DNA of 64,000 bases from assembly GCF_002127325.2 (NCBI RefSeq), contig NC_035436.2, forward strand, positions 19,715,020 to 19,779,019, in the 5' to 3' direction. The notes under the pieces were generated by a model. That model was not told the origin of the DNA and ran no database searches. It saw nothing but the letters and a program-made list of their open reading frames with translations. Position 1 is the first letter of the stretch. The number at the start of each line of letters is the position of its first letter. Below, piece by piece: positions 11,890 through 23,246 of the stretch. This DNA comes from Helianthus annuus (lineage: Eukaryota > Streptophyta > Magnoliopsida > Asterales > Asteraceae). Made by a program: the position numbers and the translations under genes.

Positions 11890-14800
11890 TGTAACACCCG
11901 TTCTTATAAATCAAGGTGTAACGCCTATTTTGCGAAGATGATAGTGTAATTAATGATTACATATACATCGGAAATACGGGTTTGTCAAAACTTTTACAAT
12001 TTAAGTGATATTCATAATGTGATTTAATTTGCCGTTTAGAATAACGACAAAACAACGTTGCGGAAGCTTTGTTTAACGTGTGTTCGATTCTTGCTCGATG
12101 CTTGATCTTCATCCAGGACTCTCAACATTCACCTGTGATCAAAACTAACTTAAATGTCAGTTTTGATAGTTAAATAACCAATATAACAAGGAAATCAAGA
12201 AAATCCAACATTTAAATCTTGATCCACAACAAACAATTGATTTCTGGCCTCCACCGTAACTTACGGTGGCACCGTAAGTTACGGTGGCCCCTGAATGTTC
12301 ATTTTCCCCTACAGTAAATCAGGGGTATCCTACCGTAGCATTTTTGGCTCCACCGTAACTTACGGTGGCACCGTAAGTTACCGTGGCCCCTGCATCCATC
12401 CTTTCCATTTTGCCGCTTTTTGACACGAAAACTTTCGTATCTTTCAAACCGCTTGTCCGTTTGACCTACCGTTTCTTCCTACGTGATTGTAATTTGATTC
12501 CTCACCTTAAGAGGTTAAAATCCAACATTCGGTTTAACAAAAATTCAGACTTTTAAGTCTTCGGCTTATCGCCCTTTTACCCAATTTCGACCCATTCTTG
12601 TATTTGTCAAACAATCATATTTATTTGACTCCGATTTCTTATAAATTCCATAAATTCATTGTTATTTATCATAAGAGGTTCAAAATCCCGGTTTACATAC
12701 ATTCTTGAACCCGTTATTACTCAAATTTTATTTTGACCCGTTAAGGGTATTTAAGCACTTTCGAGCCTAAAAACGCTTTTGATTGCTTCTAGTATTCCAT
12801 CACCACATTTCTTACCCTATAATATCCCACCTCGACTGTGTTAAGGTGGGTTTCTTGTGGTGATCTTATATAACCCAAATTTTACCTCTTGAATCCATAT
12901 TTTACGGCAAAACTCTAATAGTGCCATTTGACTAAAAATAATACCTCTTTCAGCTCCTATACTTATTCTAAGTATTTACCTAATCATAGAACTCGTTTCC
13001 AAACAACTTTTAAAGGTTGTTTGTTCGAATTAGCCAACAAGGGCGTTTTGGTCGATTTTGTTGTTTTTACAACGAAAGACTCTCTTTCCCCTTTATTCGA
13101 CCAAAATAGCAATTTAAACTACAACATGAATATGCGTACCTGGCCCGGATCAACAAGTAGACCCGTTTTATACCTTGTTTTCATTATCACACAATCAATA
13201 GTGACGAAATTATCCGATTTGCTAATCGGTCCTGTTAGCATAAGACTTGACAACCATATTAGTCGATGTTGTCAAATGGTGTTATCACACCATTTGACCC
13301 GTTTGGCCTATAAGACTAGGCATTTTCATAAGTAGCAAAACATGGTTATTAATTGCCAATTTGTTCATCTGACCCATTTCGGATTTTTGCTACTAGACCC
13401 CTTTTTCTCTTAAACTCCTTTCTTATGTTTTCACCCATTCGGCTTACGCCACGGGTGCCCCTTTTTAACTCTAATTTACTTTAGCCAATACTTGACTAAA
13501 TTTCCATTCTTACTCATTTTCTCGTTATTAGTTGCATTTAAAATAATCTTAACGAAAACTTCTTAGTTATTAGTCATTACATGACTAAATTACCGTTTCG
13601 CCTCTTTTTACCATAATACATGGTTTTTATCATTTTTGTTTGTTCCGACTCATGTTAATAGCGTCGGAACCCTTAATTCGGATATTACACTAATCGCAAT
13701 AGTAATTTACAAAAGAATGCATATTCTACAAAAAGGATGTAAGCGTCGCTTACCTTGCCTCCGGTTATGCTCTTTTTCCCATACACAAACCGTTTGACCC
13801 GTTCCTTGCCCAAGTCTCCTTCTAGCTTGTCAAGAGTCAAACTATCATCATGATTCGTAAGACGGTTAGATTAGTCATCATTAGTATGGCTATTTCGTCC
13901 TACGAATTGTATGTCGAAACTACTTTTCGACTTCAATGTTGGTTTATTTGACTTTCGATAGTTAACTAACTTCAATCATATTATACACACAATAAGTTCA
14001 ATCAACATTACGTTTAGAACCCATATTATTCCGTATTACACGTAGTTAGTCGAGTTAGCCAATTACGCGTTTCTTTCATAATTACATTATGTCAACATTC
14101 ATTCAGGCATTTTAAGAAACACCTAATGTGCATAATATTACTTATTTACTAACTAGTCCATAACTAGTTATCTTTACCAAGATTTACATCAAAATCAAAC
14201 CTCTATGTCTAGTGTTCATGGACTACATCAAGAACTTATTTCAAAACAATCAATATTCGTCAAATTAACACTCTAATCCAAGTGTTCTTCATATTGTCAA
14301 TAAACCCATTTAACACACATGTAGTTAATCACCAAATCATTCAAGTCATAGCATCATATGTATGATTTTCACTTAGGGTTTAGTTCCTAAGCAAGTATTC
14401 ATCACTAATCTAGCCATAGCTTCTCTAATTCATGCCTAATTCACGATTAGGATGATTATCAAATTTTTTTTACAACTTCACGAATGTTAGAAATTTAACA
14501 TACCTCACGATCCCCTTGACTTGGTGATTGTTTCTACGCGTTCATGCATTGATTTGGATCTTGATTCGAGCTTCAATTTGGTGAATTTGTTGATTCTAGG
14601 GTTAGCTCCCATGGAGCTTGTCTCCTGCTCCATCTCACGCACGCACACACACTCTTGTGTGTGTGTTGTGTTTTATTTTTAAGTTTATAATTCCATTTTC
14701 AAGTTACCCGGCTTTGGTCCCTCGTGTTTGGTTAGTTATTAATTAGGTCACAACCTAATTATTTTCAATAATATTCTCACTTATTAACTAGGTTTAATAT

Positions 14801-15036
14801 TCCTAGTTAACTTAGCGGGTTCGGGAATATTTATGACTAAGTTTATTTTAGGTCCCGTTAACTCGGGCCTTTTATCCATTTTATTCCTTAAAAGCTTTTA
14901 TTCACTTTTTATTTAATATTAGGATTAATTATTTAAATCCCAATATTTACCGGGTAAGTTTTACCACTAACGGTATTTTACCCGTCTTTTAGTGCTAATG
15001 TGGTTTGATCACCAAACCCATTTTCGGGGTGTTACA
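11890..15036 (-). repeat. 5' LTR of the LARD-like element
   Basis: This is the partner of 6187-9329, with the same TGTAACACC...GGGTGTTACA ends on the minus strand. It carries the dyads at 12251-12287 and 12350-12386 and adjoins the primer site. It is followed on the plus strand by the GTAAA target copy at 15037-15041. Confidence 0.9.
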
Positions 15037-15041
15037 GTAAA

Positions 15042-15230
15042 TTTTCTTTATTTACGAATTCAAGTAAATTTAAACGTGTAAATTTAATTTCTAACATTGT
15101 ATTCAAATAATAATGATAAATGTAAAAAGAAATTTTGAATTTGAATTGTTTTTTACCAAGTTTTTGTGGTTATTTCATTCGTTCTCACGGTTCTCGCAAT
15201 ATTTAGCGTTCTCATTTAAACACTCCCCTA
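15042..15230 (-). mobile_element. Right half of the GAGAACC-type MITE
   Basis: The plus-strand sequence TTCTCACGGTTCTCGCAATA followed by TTTAGCGTTCTCATTT (about 15180-15217) is the inverse of the left end at 5952-6010. Together with 5952-6186 it forms one small element interrupted by the retrotransposon. Confidence 0.75.
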
Positions 15231-15828
15231 TACACCCCCCCCCCCCCCGCTAATTAAGTTTCTTTGACCGTAAATGAAGAGAGTTGAGAGAGAAGGGGGG
15301 TTTCAAATATATGCGTGCACTAATAAGTTTCTTTGACTGTGAATGAAGAGAGTAGAGAGGAGGGGGGTTCAAATAAGAAGTTTCTTTGCCTAAGCTCAAA
15401 CAAACTTCGATCGAACGTATCCTATACATATTGAAACATATATTATTCCTCTATCATTTTTCTTGAAAAAATGATTAAATATATCTTACAATAGGTCGGG
15501 TATGGTTAATCTCATACCCATACCCATACCCGATTGTATAACTTGTCTCATACCCGGCCCAGCACCCATCGGGTATCGGGCATACCTGTGAGTATCGGGT
15601 ATACCCGTTAGGATTTTCATGTATATATATATATATATATATTAAATTTCTTTATAATTTCATGTTTTAAAAATCTATATAATACATTAAATTGTGATGA
15701 ATAACATACATATCATCATCAACATAATAATGATACTTGATATATTTAGAAATGTAAATATATTATAATCTTAATCTCAAAAAATAATTTTGTATTTCAT
15801 AACATATAAATACTGGTCCCACTCGCAC
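15231..15828. other. Simple and low-complexity repeats, no gene seen
   Basis: The stretch holds a poly-C run (15235-15248) and two and a half copies of a 68-bp unit starting TAAGTTTCTTTGAC (about 15254, 15322 and a partial at 15379). It also has a GGGTATGGGTATG-like cluster with its inverse (15495-15620), a (TA)n run (15625-15642) and AT-rich DNA up to the retroelement target site. Confidence 0.6.
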
Positions 15829-18240
15829 TGTCACACCCCCGAAATCCACCTGCGGATAACACCCGCTTCGAGGGCGTGACTGACCAGGATCCAGCCACCA
15901 ATTATACCGAATAATTAAATTGTTAACAAAAGTAATACTTACTAACCATAAGATTAGCAAATATCAAGTTCAGAGTTTAAGGTTTCAAGTTCAAACAGTT
16001 AATAAGTAGCGGAAGCATAAGTAAAGAAGTTTAAACAAAGTTCATATTTCAAAATAAGGTAACACCCAACACAAGGGTGGACAGACACTACTCGTTCCCA
16101 AGCAGCAAGCTCCTTCGTCACTGGTTACCTGCAAAGCATGCAGTAAGGGGTCAACAATAATGCTGAGTGAGTTCACTAGTTGTCCAGTTTTAATTACCAA
16201 AAACTTGTTTCACCAGTTAATTTATCCGTTTATACATGCCATGGGGAGCTACCCCAAAAGTTAGCGACTAAACTGTTTTTCCAATACCGAATACTAGGTA
16301 ACCGTTGCGTTTCCGCAGGATGCCCCGATGTCAATGTTCTATCATCATTGACGGATGCCTGAGTACATTAGTTCACGACCGATCCCAAACCAGGGCACGG
16401 TGTGAGGCTGGTAAACACCTAAATAGCGCTATCAACTAATAACCCGTTCGCCTGGCCCCGGCGACTAATCGGTATTATGTAGTAGGGACTTGAGTGATAG
16501 AGTTTCGTTTAGTGCTGTTTGGTTGCATTCCGTATAAACAGTAATTAACTAAAAGGTTTCCCAATACCAGGGAAGGAAAAGTAAGTTTGTTCCCAGTAAC
16601 TAGGGAAGGAATGTGAATGGTATCCCCTTTTACAAGGGGATAGAGTCGTTTTAGTCTCGTGTCCCAAACCACCGGGACGCATGCTTTTAAGTTGTGAACT
16701 CACCTTGGTTTGCTCGGTAGATTTAGGTTACTTGTCAATCACGTTGGTCACCACGTCCTAACATGGTTACCGGTATAGGTCAGGTTCGGTGTACAAGCAT
16801 TCACATAAAAATCTATACACATAACTGGCACGTAACATACATACAAATAAACAGTCATGGGGTTATTGGGCCGGCCTAAACATTTAAGCAGTCAACAGCA
16901 ACACATAACCCAGTCAACAGATAGCCCATAACACATAATGGCCCAATAACCAAAGTGGACAGCCCAGTCGCAACCAGCTGGTCTCGAGTCGCAACCAGGT
17001 GGTCTCGGCTTGTCACGTTATGGTTGCGAGTCGCAACCGTGGTCTCGAGTTGTCACGTTGTGGTTGCGAGTCGCAACCGTCGTAGTCTCGAGTCGCAATC
17101 GTGTGGTTTCGAGTTGTCACGCTTTGGTTGCGAGTCGCAACGGCGTGGTCTCGAGTCGTAATGCCGTGGTTGCGAGTCGGAAGCTGTCACTTTCATGCAC
17201 ACGTGATGATGCAGAACCATCAGTCCAATTTGTACCAAGAATTCAGACCCAGATTAGGAAACAACCAATAAGGTTTCTACTAACACTTTGCCTAATCTGA
17301 ATATTAGTAAACTTAGATCAAACTTTGCCATTTTTACATCTTCAAGTCATATTCAACTAGTTCATCACAAGTTCATCATTCTAGGGTTTTCATATTCAAA
17401 CATACCATACATTTATGAACCAAAATCACACATATTTTAACAAGATCAATATGCAAGAACAAGGAAACACACACCAACTAGTTCATGAACTATACACCAT
17501 CCTAGGTTCATCCTCTTTAAATAACATTTTTCCATACAAGAACATGTTTGGTCATAAGAATCCATATTCATCTCCAAATTATCTACCATTTAGTTTGAAC
17601 ATACAACTAGTCATTTTGAACATGTTACAAGTATTTTACACATAAAAGTTTACACATAGTCAAACTTCACAATCATCCTAAAATCATGCATAATGCTACT
17701 AATCAAGCATTTCTAGTTTCATAAACATACATAAATCTCATGCACATAATAACAACACTAACCGGTTGTGAGGAAGAAGAATGAGCCGAAAACAAAGAGA
17801 AAGGAATCGAGAAGATGGAGTGTCCGAGTGATGATCTTGACCGAGTTCTTGTCCGAGATCCTTGCTTGAACCGAGATTTGGAAGAGATGGAATGTTGTTG
17901 GTTTGGGGTTTCTAGTTGAGAGAGAATAGGAGAAGTGTGGTAACTAAAGAATGAAGAATGAGGGGGAGGTTGGGTTTATATACAAGGTTCCAACATAAGC
18001 TTAGGGGATTTCGGCCCAAGCCGGTTACGGCCCAAGGGCCCACTCGAGACCGAGTGGCCCACTCGCAACCGGGTGATTGCGAGTCATGGTCTCGGGTCGT
18101 GGTCTCGGCTCTCATATATATATATATATATAATACATACAACACATATCATGTAAAGTCACGTTTCCATTTAATAATATTTATATACACACAAAATATT
18201 ACAAGGTGTTCATTCGGAAAAAAAAACCTAGAGTGTCACA
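15829..18240 (-). repeat. 3' LTR of the young gypsy element
   Basis: On the minus strand it starts TGTGACACTCTAGG and ends GGGGGTGTGACA. It contains a cluster of GGTCTCGAG and GGTTGCGAGTCGCAACC words at about 16975-17180, with a second small cluster at 18040-18110 next to a (TA)n run. TATATAAA at 17975-17982 on the minus strand matches the promoter position in the other LTR. Confidence 0.93.
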
Positions 18241-18356
18241 TTATCCCCAAGTTTTAAGAACTTTCGTCCCGAAAGTTAAGGCAGCCACTGCCAAGCTAGC
18301 GTGTTTCAACGGGGTGTCACATCATCCCCCCGTTAGTTTGGAATTTCGTCCCGAAA
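18241..18356 (-). other. Polypurine tract and duplicated GGGACGAAA boxes
   Basis: Two GGGACGAAA boxes lie about 81 bp apart between the pol stop and the 3' LTR. The pol-proximal one is followed by a G6 tract and TGTGACACCCCG, which resembles an LTR start. The LTR-proximal one is followed by CTTGGGGATAA and the true LTR start TGTGACACTC. This repeats the arrangement seen at 2981-3118. Confidence 0.75.
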
Positions 18357-21300
18357 TTCAGTTGTAGCTTCAGTGCTGGGGTTTTCGTTTGGGAACAGCT
18401 GGGGATACTTAGACTTCATCTGGTCTTCCCGCTCCCAGGTAAACTCTGGGCCGCGTCGTGAGTTCCAACGAACTCGCACAAGGGGTATCTGGCTACGTTT
18501 GAGGGTTTTGATCTCTCGATCCGTGATCTCAATCGGTTCCTCAGTAAAGTGTAGCTGTTCATCAATAGTGAGTTCCTTGAAAGGAATTATGAGTGTTTCA
18601 TCTGACAGACACTTCTTCAGATTAGACACGTGAAAGACATTGTGCACTGCACTCAGCTCTGCAGGCAGGTTCAATCTATAAGCAACCTTACCGATTTTCT
18701 CGGTAATTTCGAATGGTCCAACATACCGTGGATTCAGCTTGCCTCGTTTACCGAAATGAACCACACCCTTCCAGGGTGAGACTTTAAGTAGAATCCGGTC
18801 CCCGACCTGGAATTCTAGTGGTTTCCTACGCTTGTCAGCGTAGCTCTTCTGACGGTCACGAGCTGCTGCCATGCGTTGCCTGATCTGTGAAATCTTTTCC
18901 GTTGTATCTACCACCAGTTCTGGGCCTGTGAGTTGACTATCACCGACTTCCGCCCAGCAAAGAGGTGATCGGCATTTACGACCGTACAATGCCTCAAAAG
19001 GTGCCGCCTGAATGCTAGTGTGGTAGCTGTTATTGTAGGAGAATTCCACCAGCGGTAGATGCTTCTCCCAGTTCTTGCCAAAATCGATCACACATGCTCT
19101 AAGCATGTCTTCCAGGGTTTGGATGGTGCGTTCAGACTGCCCATCCGTTTGCGGGTGATAAGCGGTGCTCATATCCAATCGTGAGCCAAAGGATTTGTGC
19201 ATAGCTTGCCACAATTCGGAGGTAAAACGAGCGTCTCGGTCGGAAATAATAGAAGTTGGCACCCCGTGCCTGGAGACTACTTCCTTTAAATAGATTTCTG
19301 CCAAGGTAGAAAACTTGTCTGTTTCCTTAATGGCCAGAAAGTGTGCAGACTTAGTCAATCGATCTACTATCACCCAAATAGTGTCATTCCCGCGTTGGGA
19401 TCTAGGTAGCCCTGTAACAAAATCCATGGAAATCTGTTCCCATTTCCACTTCGGGATTTCCGGTTGCTGGAGTAGGCCTGCCGGTTTCTGATACTCAGTC
19501 TTGACTCTTGCGCATGTCAAACATTTGCTAACGTAAGCTGCTATGTGGGCTTTCATGCCAGGCCACCAGTAAGTGGTTTTTAAGTCGTGGTACATCTTAT
19601 CTGAACCAGGATGCACTGAATATCGGGACTTATGGGCTTTGTCCATCACAAGCTCTCGTAGATCTCCGTAGAGTGGGACCCAAATGCGCCCTGCCACATA
19701 GTAGGCGCCGTCTTCTTTTCGTTCTAGTTGCTGCCTCGATCCTCGCAGGGACTCAGCCCTGATGTTTTCCGGTTTCAGAGCTTCAATCTGGGCATTTCGA
19801 ATCTGGGTAGGGAGAGTCGACTGGATGGTAAGTTGCAACGCTCGCACGCGCCTTGGTATAGTGTCCTTTCGACTGAGGGCGTCTGCCACGACATTGGCCT
19901 TGCCCGGATGATACTTAATGGCGCATTCATAATCATTCAGAAGTTCGACCCATCTACGTTGTCGCATGTTTAATTCCTTTTGCTTGAAAATATGTTCGAG
20001 ACTCCTGTGATCGGTGTAAATAGTGCACTTGGTGCCGTACAGGTAATGTCTCCATATCTTAAGCGCAAAGATCACTGCTCCCAATTCTAAGTCGTGAGTA
20101 GTGTAATTCCTTTCGTGAGTCTTAAGTTGTCGAGAGGCGTAAGCAATAACTTTCTCGCGTTGCATCAACACGCAACCGAGCCCATGAATATACGCATCGC
20201 AGTAAACCACAAAGTCATCTGTTCCTTCCGGTAACGAGAGAATAGGAGCACTGCAGAGGTTATCCTTTAGTTTCTGAAATGCGGTTTCCTGAGCTTCACC
20301 CCATTTATAAATCATACCCTTCTGAGTAAGAGCCGTGAGAGGCTGAGCGATCTTTGAAAATCCCATGATAAATCTTCGATAGTATCCTGCTAGTCCTAAG
20401 AATTGGCGGACTTCAGTCGGAGTCTTAGGGGTAGGCCAATTCTTTATAGAGTCGATCTTTGCAGGGTCGACGTGAATTCCATCTTTGTTAACCACGTGTC
20501 CAAGGAAATGGACTTCTCGAAGCCAGAAGTCGCATTTCGAGAACTTGGCATACAGTTGCTCATTGCGAAGGAGTTCGAGGATAAGGCGCAGGTGCTGTTC
20601 ATGCTCTTCCTGACTTTTCGAGTAGATCAAGATGTCGTCTATAAACACGATCACAAATTTGTCGAGGTAGGGTTTGCACACTCGGTTCATAAGATCCATG
20701 AACACTGCAGGTGCGTTGGTCATTCCAAAGGGCATAACGAGGAATTCATAATGACCATAACGAGTTCTGAATGCAGTTTTGGAGATGTCTTCATTACGGA
20801 CCCTTAACTGATGGTAGCCTGATCGCAAGTCAATCTTAGAATAGTAACTTGATCCTTGCAATTGATCGAATAGGTCATCGATTCGCGGGAGAGGGTAACG
20901 ATTCTTGATGGTAACCTTGTTCAGCTCACGATAGTCAATGCACATTCGGAACGTGCCATCCTTCTTCTTAACAAAAAGTACCGGTGCTCCCCAGGGTGAT
21001 GAACTAGGGCGAATAAACCCTTTATCCAAAAGTTCCTGTAGTTGAGTAGAGAGTTCCTTCAATTCTGCGGGGGCTAGACGATACGGTGCACGAGCTATGG
21101 GTGCTGCTCCGGGGGCTAGCTCGATTTGGAATTCGACCTGACGGTGGGGAGGGAGTCCAGGCAGTTCTTCAGGAAATACCTCGGGGTAGTCACGCACTAC
21201 CGGAAAATCTTCAATCCTCTTTTCCTTTTCCTGCGTGTTGGTGACAAGTGCTAAGATAGCGGTGTGCCCTTTTCGTAAACACTTCTGGGCCTTCAAGAAC

Positions 21301-21965
21301 GAGATAATGCCGGAGATTTCTCCACCTTTGCCACCTTGTACAATGAGGGGTTTGCCAGAACGGCGAGGAATACGAACTGCTTTCTCCTGACAGAGGATCT
21401 CAGCGCGATGCTTGGATAACCAATCCATACCAATAACGACGTCGAAGCTTCCAAGAGTAACAGGGAAAAGGTCGATACTAAATGTCTGACCAGACAACTC
21501 TAGTTTGCAGCCCTTGATAACATGTGAGGCCTCGATGTTTCTACCATTAGCTAACTCGACGATATGAGGAGAACTTAGTAACGAAAGCGGACGCTTAAGC
21601 TTCTTACTAATACGTAGGGATACATAACTAGCATCAGCACCGGAATCAAATAACACAGAAACATAACGATCATCGAGTAGGAACTTACCCGCCACGACAT
21701 TGGGGTCATTCCTTGCTTCACCAGCTCCAATCACGAAAGCCCTTCCTCTAGCACCATTCCCAGCATTATTGTTTTGACTGTTGTTCCCAGCTCCCTGATT
21801 ATTGTTGCGGTTTTGATTCAGTTCAGGGCAATCCTTCTTAAAGTGCCCTGTTGCCCAACATTTAAAACATGCTCGGTCGTTTCCCTGCTGCTGTTGCTGT
21901 TGAGGTTGTTGCTGATTCTGTCTTGCTGGGAACTGGCTTCTACAATCCTTGGCTTCGTGCCCCAT
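18333..21965 (-). CDS. Ty3/gypsy Pol: zinc knuckle, protease, RT, RNase H, integrase, chromodomain
   Basis: This 1210-residue open frame continues gag in the same frame after one TAG. In order: a zinc knuckle [14 protein letters not shown] (33-46; a further knuckle [14 protein letters not shown] straddles the start); protease with LFDSGA (106-110); RT with FIDD (441-444); RNase H with acidic residues at 590 and 652; integrase with zinc ligands H778, H785, C815 and C818; and a catalytic triad D848, D909, E945 (spacing 60 and 35). It ends with a chromodomain (about 1143-1192) with FTWEREDQM. All catalytic motifs are intact. The first Met is only a frame marker; translation would start in gag. 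The products would process Gag, copy RNA to DNA and integrate it, with the chromodomain guiding target choice. Antisense open frames over this gene are shadows. Confidence 0.95.
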   Translation of the reverse strand: MGHEAKDCRSQFPARQNQQQPQQQQQQGNDRACFKCWATGHFKKDCPELNQNRNNNQGAGNNSQNNNAGNGARGRAFVIGAGEARNDPNVVAGKFLLDDRYVSVLFDSGADASYVSLRISKKLKRPLSLLSSPHIVELANGRNIEASHVIKGCKLELSGQTFSIDLFPVTLGSFDVVIGMDWLSKHRAEILCQEKAVRIPRRSGKPLIVQGGKGGEISGIISFLKAQKCLRKGHTAILALVTNTQEKEKRIEDFPVVRDYPEVFPEELPGLPPHRQVEFQIELAPGAAPIARAPYRLAPAELKELSTQLQELLDKGFIRPSSSPWGAPVLFVKKKDGTFRMCIDYRELNKVTIKNRYPLPRIDDLFDQLQGSSYYSKIDLRSGYHQLRVRNEDISKTAFRTRYGHYEFLVMPFGMTNAPAVFMDLMNRVCKPYLDKFVIVFIDDILIYSKSQEEHEQHLRLILELLRNEQLYAKFSKCDFWLREVHFLGHVVNKDGIHVDPAKIDSIKNWPTPKTPTEVRQFLGLAGYYRRFIMGFSKIAQPLTALTQKGMIYKWGEAQETAFQKLKDNLCSAPILSLPEGTDDFVVYCDAYIHGLGCVLMQREKVIAYASRQLKTHERNYTTHDLELGAVIFALKIWRHYLYGTKCTIYTDHRSLEHIFKQKELNMRQRRWVELLNDYECAIKYHPGKANVVADALSRKDTIPRRVRALQLTIQSTLPTQIRNAQIEALKPENIRAESLRGSRQQLERKEDGAYYVAGRIWVPLYGDLRELVMDKAHKSRYSVHPGSDKMYHDLKTTYWWPGMKAHIAAYVSKCLTCARVKTEYQKPAGLLQQPEIPKWKWEQISMDFVTGLPRSQRGNDTIWVIVDRLTKSAHFLAIKETDKFSTLAEIYLKEVVSRHGVPTSIISDRDARFTSELWQAMHKSFGSRLDMSTAYHPQTDGQSERTIQTLEDMLRACVIDFGKNWEKHLPLVEFSYNNSYHTSIQAAPFEALYGRKCRSPLCWAEVGDSQLTGPELVVDTTEKISQIRQRMAAARDRQKSYADKRRKPLEFQVGDRILLKVSPWKGVVHFGKRGKLNPRYVGPFEITEKIGKVAYRLNLPAELSAVHNVFHVSNLKKCLSDETLIIPFKELTIDEQLHFTEEPIEITDREIKTLKRSQIPLVRVRWNSRRGPEFTWEREDQMKSKYPQLFPNENPSTEATTEFRDEIPN

Positions 21966-22058
21966 CTTGTGGCATCGCTGACACTGGCCCTTGTTACATG
22001 CCCCATTGTGGTGTCTGTTACACTTGTTGCACTTAGGGTAGCTTCCCCGGTAGCCACC

Positions 22059-22959
22059 CTATTGCTGAGTGCCTTTGTTGTTTTCAGTTTTCCTTTGCTG
22101 TGCTGGGGCCTGAGTGGGGTTAGCATCCTTGCTTTGACTTCCTTCCCACTTACGCTTATTGTCACTAGAAGTTCCGACAGTGGCACTGATCCTTTTGGGC
22201 AACCTGCCCTCTTCTACGGCCTGATCAGTAAGTTTGTGAGCAAGTCGAACGATCGGCTGAATGGTAGTGTGGTTGGCTGAAGTTACATGGCTTCGAATTT
22301 CTGGAGCCAACCCCTTGATGTACAGTTCGATTCTTCGATACATAGGTCGAGACATGTTTGGGCAAAGAGCAGCATAATCGTTGGACAGCTTGGTGTAAGT
22401 TTCAATTTCCGACCCAACCATCTTGAGCTCATAGTACTCATTCTCAAGCTTGTGGATGTCATCCCGGTGACAGTATTCCTCCTTAATCATGTCCTTGAAA
22501 TCCTCCCACGCAGTAGCATTAGCAGTTTCCAACCCAAACATCTGAATTTGCGCCTTCCACCAAGAAAGCGCGCTTCCTTCAAGCGTAGCAGTAGCAAATT
22601 TCACCCAATTTGCAGGGGGACACTCGCAAACAGCAAAAACAGCTTCAATTTTCTCAATCCAATGCAGAAGACCTATGGCACCCTCAGTGCCGTTGAAAGG
22701 GAGAGGCTTGCAATCCATGAAAGTTTTGAAAGTACACACGGGTGGTTGCGCAGGCGCATGCTGACCTATAGGGTGAGAAGCGAAACGTATAGGTTTAGAG
22801 GCGAAAAGACGATGTGGCGGTAGGATCTAAACATCCTAAAACCACGAGCTTACCTATAGGGTGAGCTGCGAAAGCTGCAGCCACTGTGTTGAGCAGGTTA
22901 GTGAACTGAGCCTGTGTCATGTTGATGTTTCCTCTTCCGCGTCCACTCATTGTCTTCAT
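22059..22959 (-). CDS. Gag of the young gypsy element, interrupted by an 88-bp GT-AG segment
   Basis: The start at 22959 (or the second Met at 22950, followed by SGRGRG) leads into about 36 residues, then the 88-bp segment 22766-22853. After it, the frame continues with a retrotransposon gag domain (FNGTEGAIGLLHWIEKIEAV, later LSWWKAQI, LENEYYELKM, RRIELYIKGL). The frame ends at TAG 22059-22061, followed in frame by a Cys-rich stretch and the zinc knuckles. Read straight through, the 88 bp shift the frame and add a stop. Skipping them rejoins the frame exactly. Gag would form the particle and bind element RNA. Either this copy has a damaged gag, or splicing and stop-codon readthrough are used. 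Confidence 0.85.
22766..22853 (-). other. Candidate intron or filler insertion in gag (88 bp, GT...AG)
   Basis: On the minus strand the segment begins GTAAGC and ends CACCCTATAG. The sequence CTCACCCTATAGGT occurs at both junctions. The length is not a multiple of three and it contains an in-frame TAA. Removal as GT-AG gives a continuous gag frame. It has the size of a short plant intron, but a templated insertion with a direct repeat at the ends would look the same. Confidence 0.5.
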
Positions 22960-23230
22960 AACCAGAAAACACAGTATGAGTGTGATGTCGTAATGTAGCG
23001 AGAATGAGATAGAAGAGAGAGAGGTGTATCTATCTGATTAGGCACACTAGTACGTATAGCATAACAGGAAACATAAAGTAAGCAAACAAGTAAACACTGG
23101 TCCGAGCTATGAGGTCAAAAGTGTTGAGCCTTGCACTTGGAGTGTAGTGTCGTCGCGAGTCACAGGTTATAGTCTGGTTTTCTCCAAAAAGATTTTTCCC
23201 CTTTTTAAAACCAAGTTCACTATAACCAAT

Positions 23231-23244
23231 GGCTCTGATACCAA
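23231..23244 (-). other. Primer-binding site (tRNA-iMet type) of the young gypsy element
   Basis: On the minus strand TTGGTATCAGAGCC lies two bases after the 5' LTR end at 23247. It is identical in its core to the site of the LARD-like element. Confidence 0.9.
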
Positions 23245-23246
23245 TC

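Larger units (their letters stand above)
6187..15036 (-). mobile_element. Coding-free LTR retrotransposon (LARD-like), 8.85 kb
   Basis: Two LTRs of about 3.14 kb (6187-9329 and 11890-15036) flank a 2.56-kb interior. Element orientation is minus: the primer site TTGGTATCAGAGCC adjoins the 11890 LTR, and a GGACGAAA box plus AAGGGGGG tract adjoins the 9329 LTR. The 5-bp target duplication GTAAA is exact (6182-6186 and 15037-15041). No gag, protease, RT or integrase motif was seen in the interior on either strand, so movement would need proteins from a gypsy partner. The PPT style matches the gypsy elements nearby. The LTRs differ at more than a dozen sites, so it is older than the element at 15829. 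Confidence 0.92.

Noticed and set aside
20403..22823. Plus-strand frames of 134, 168 and 178 codons over the young gypsy element
   Set aside because: They are antisense shadows of the well-supported pol and gag on minus.
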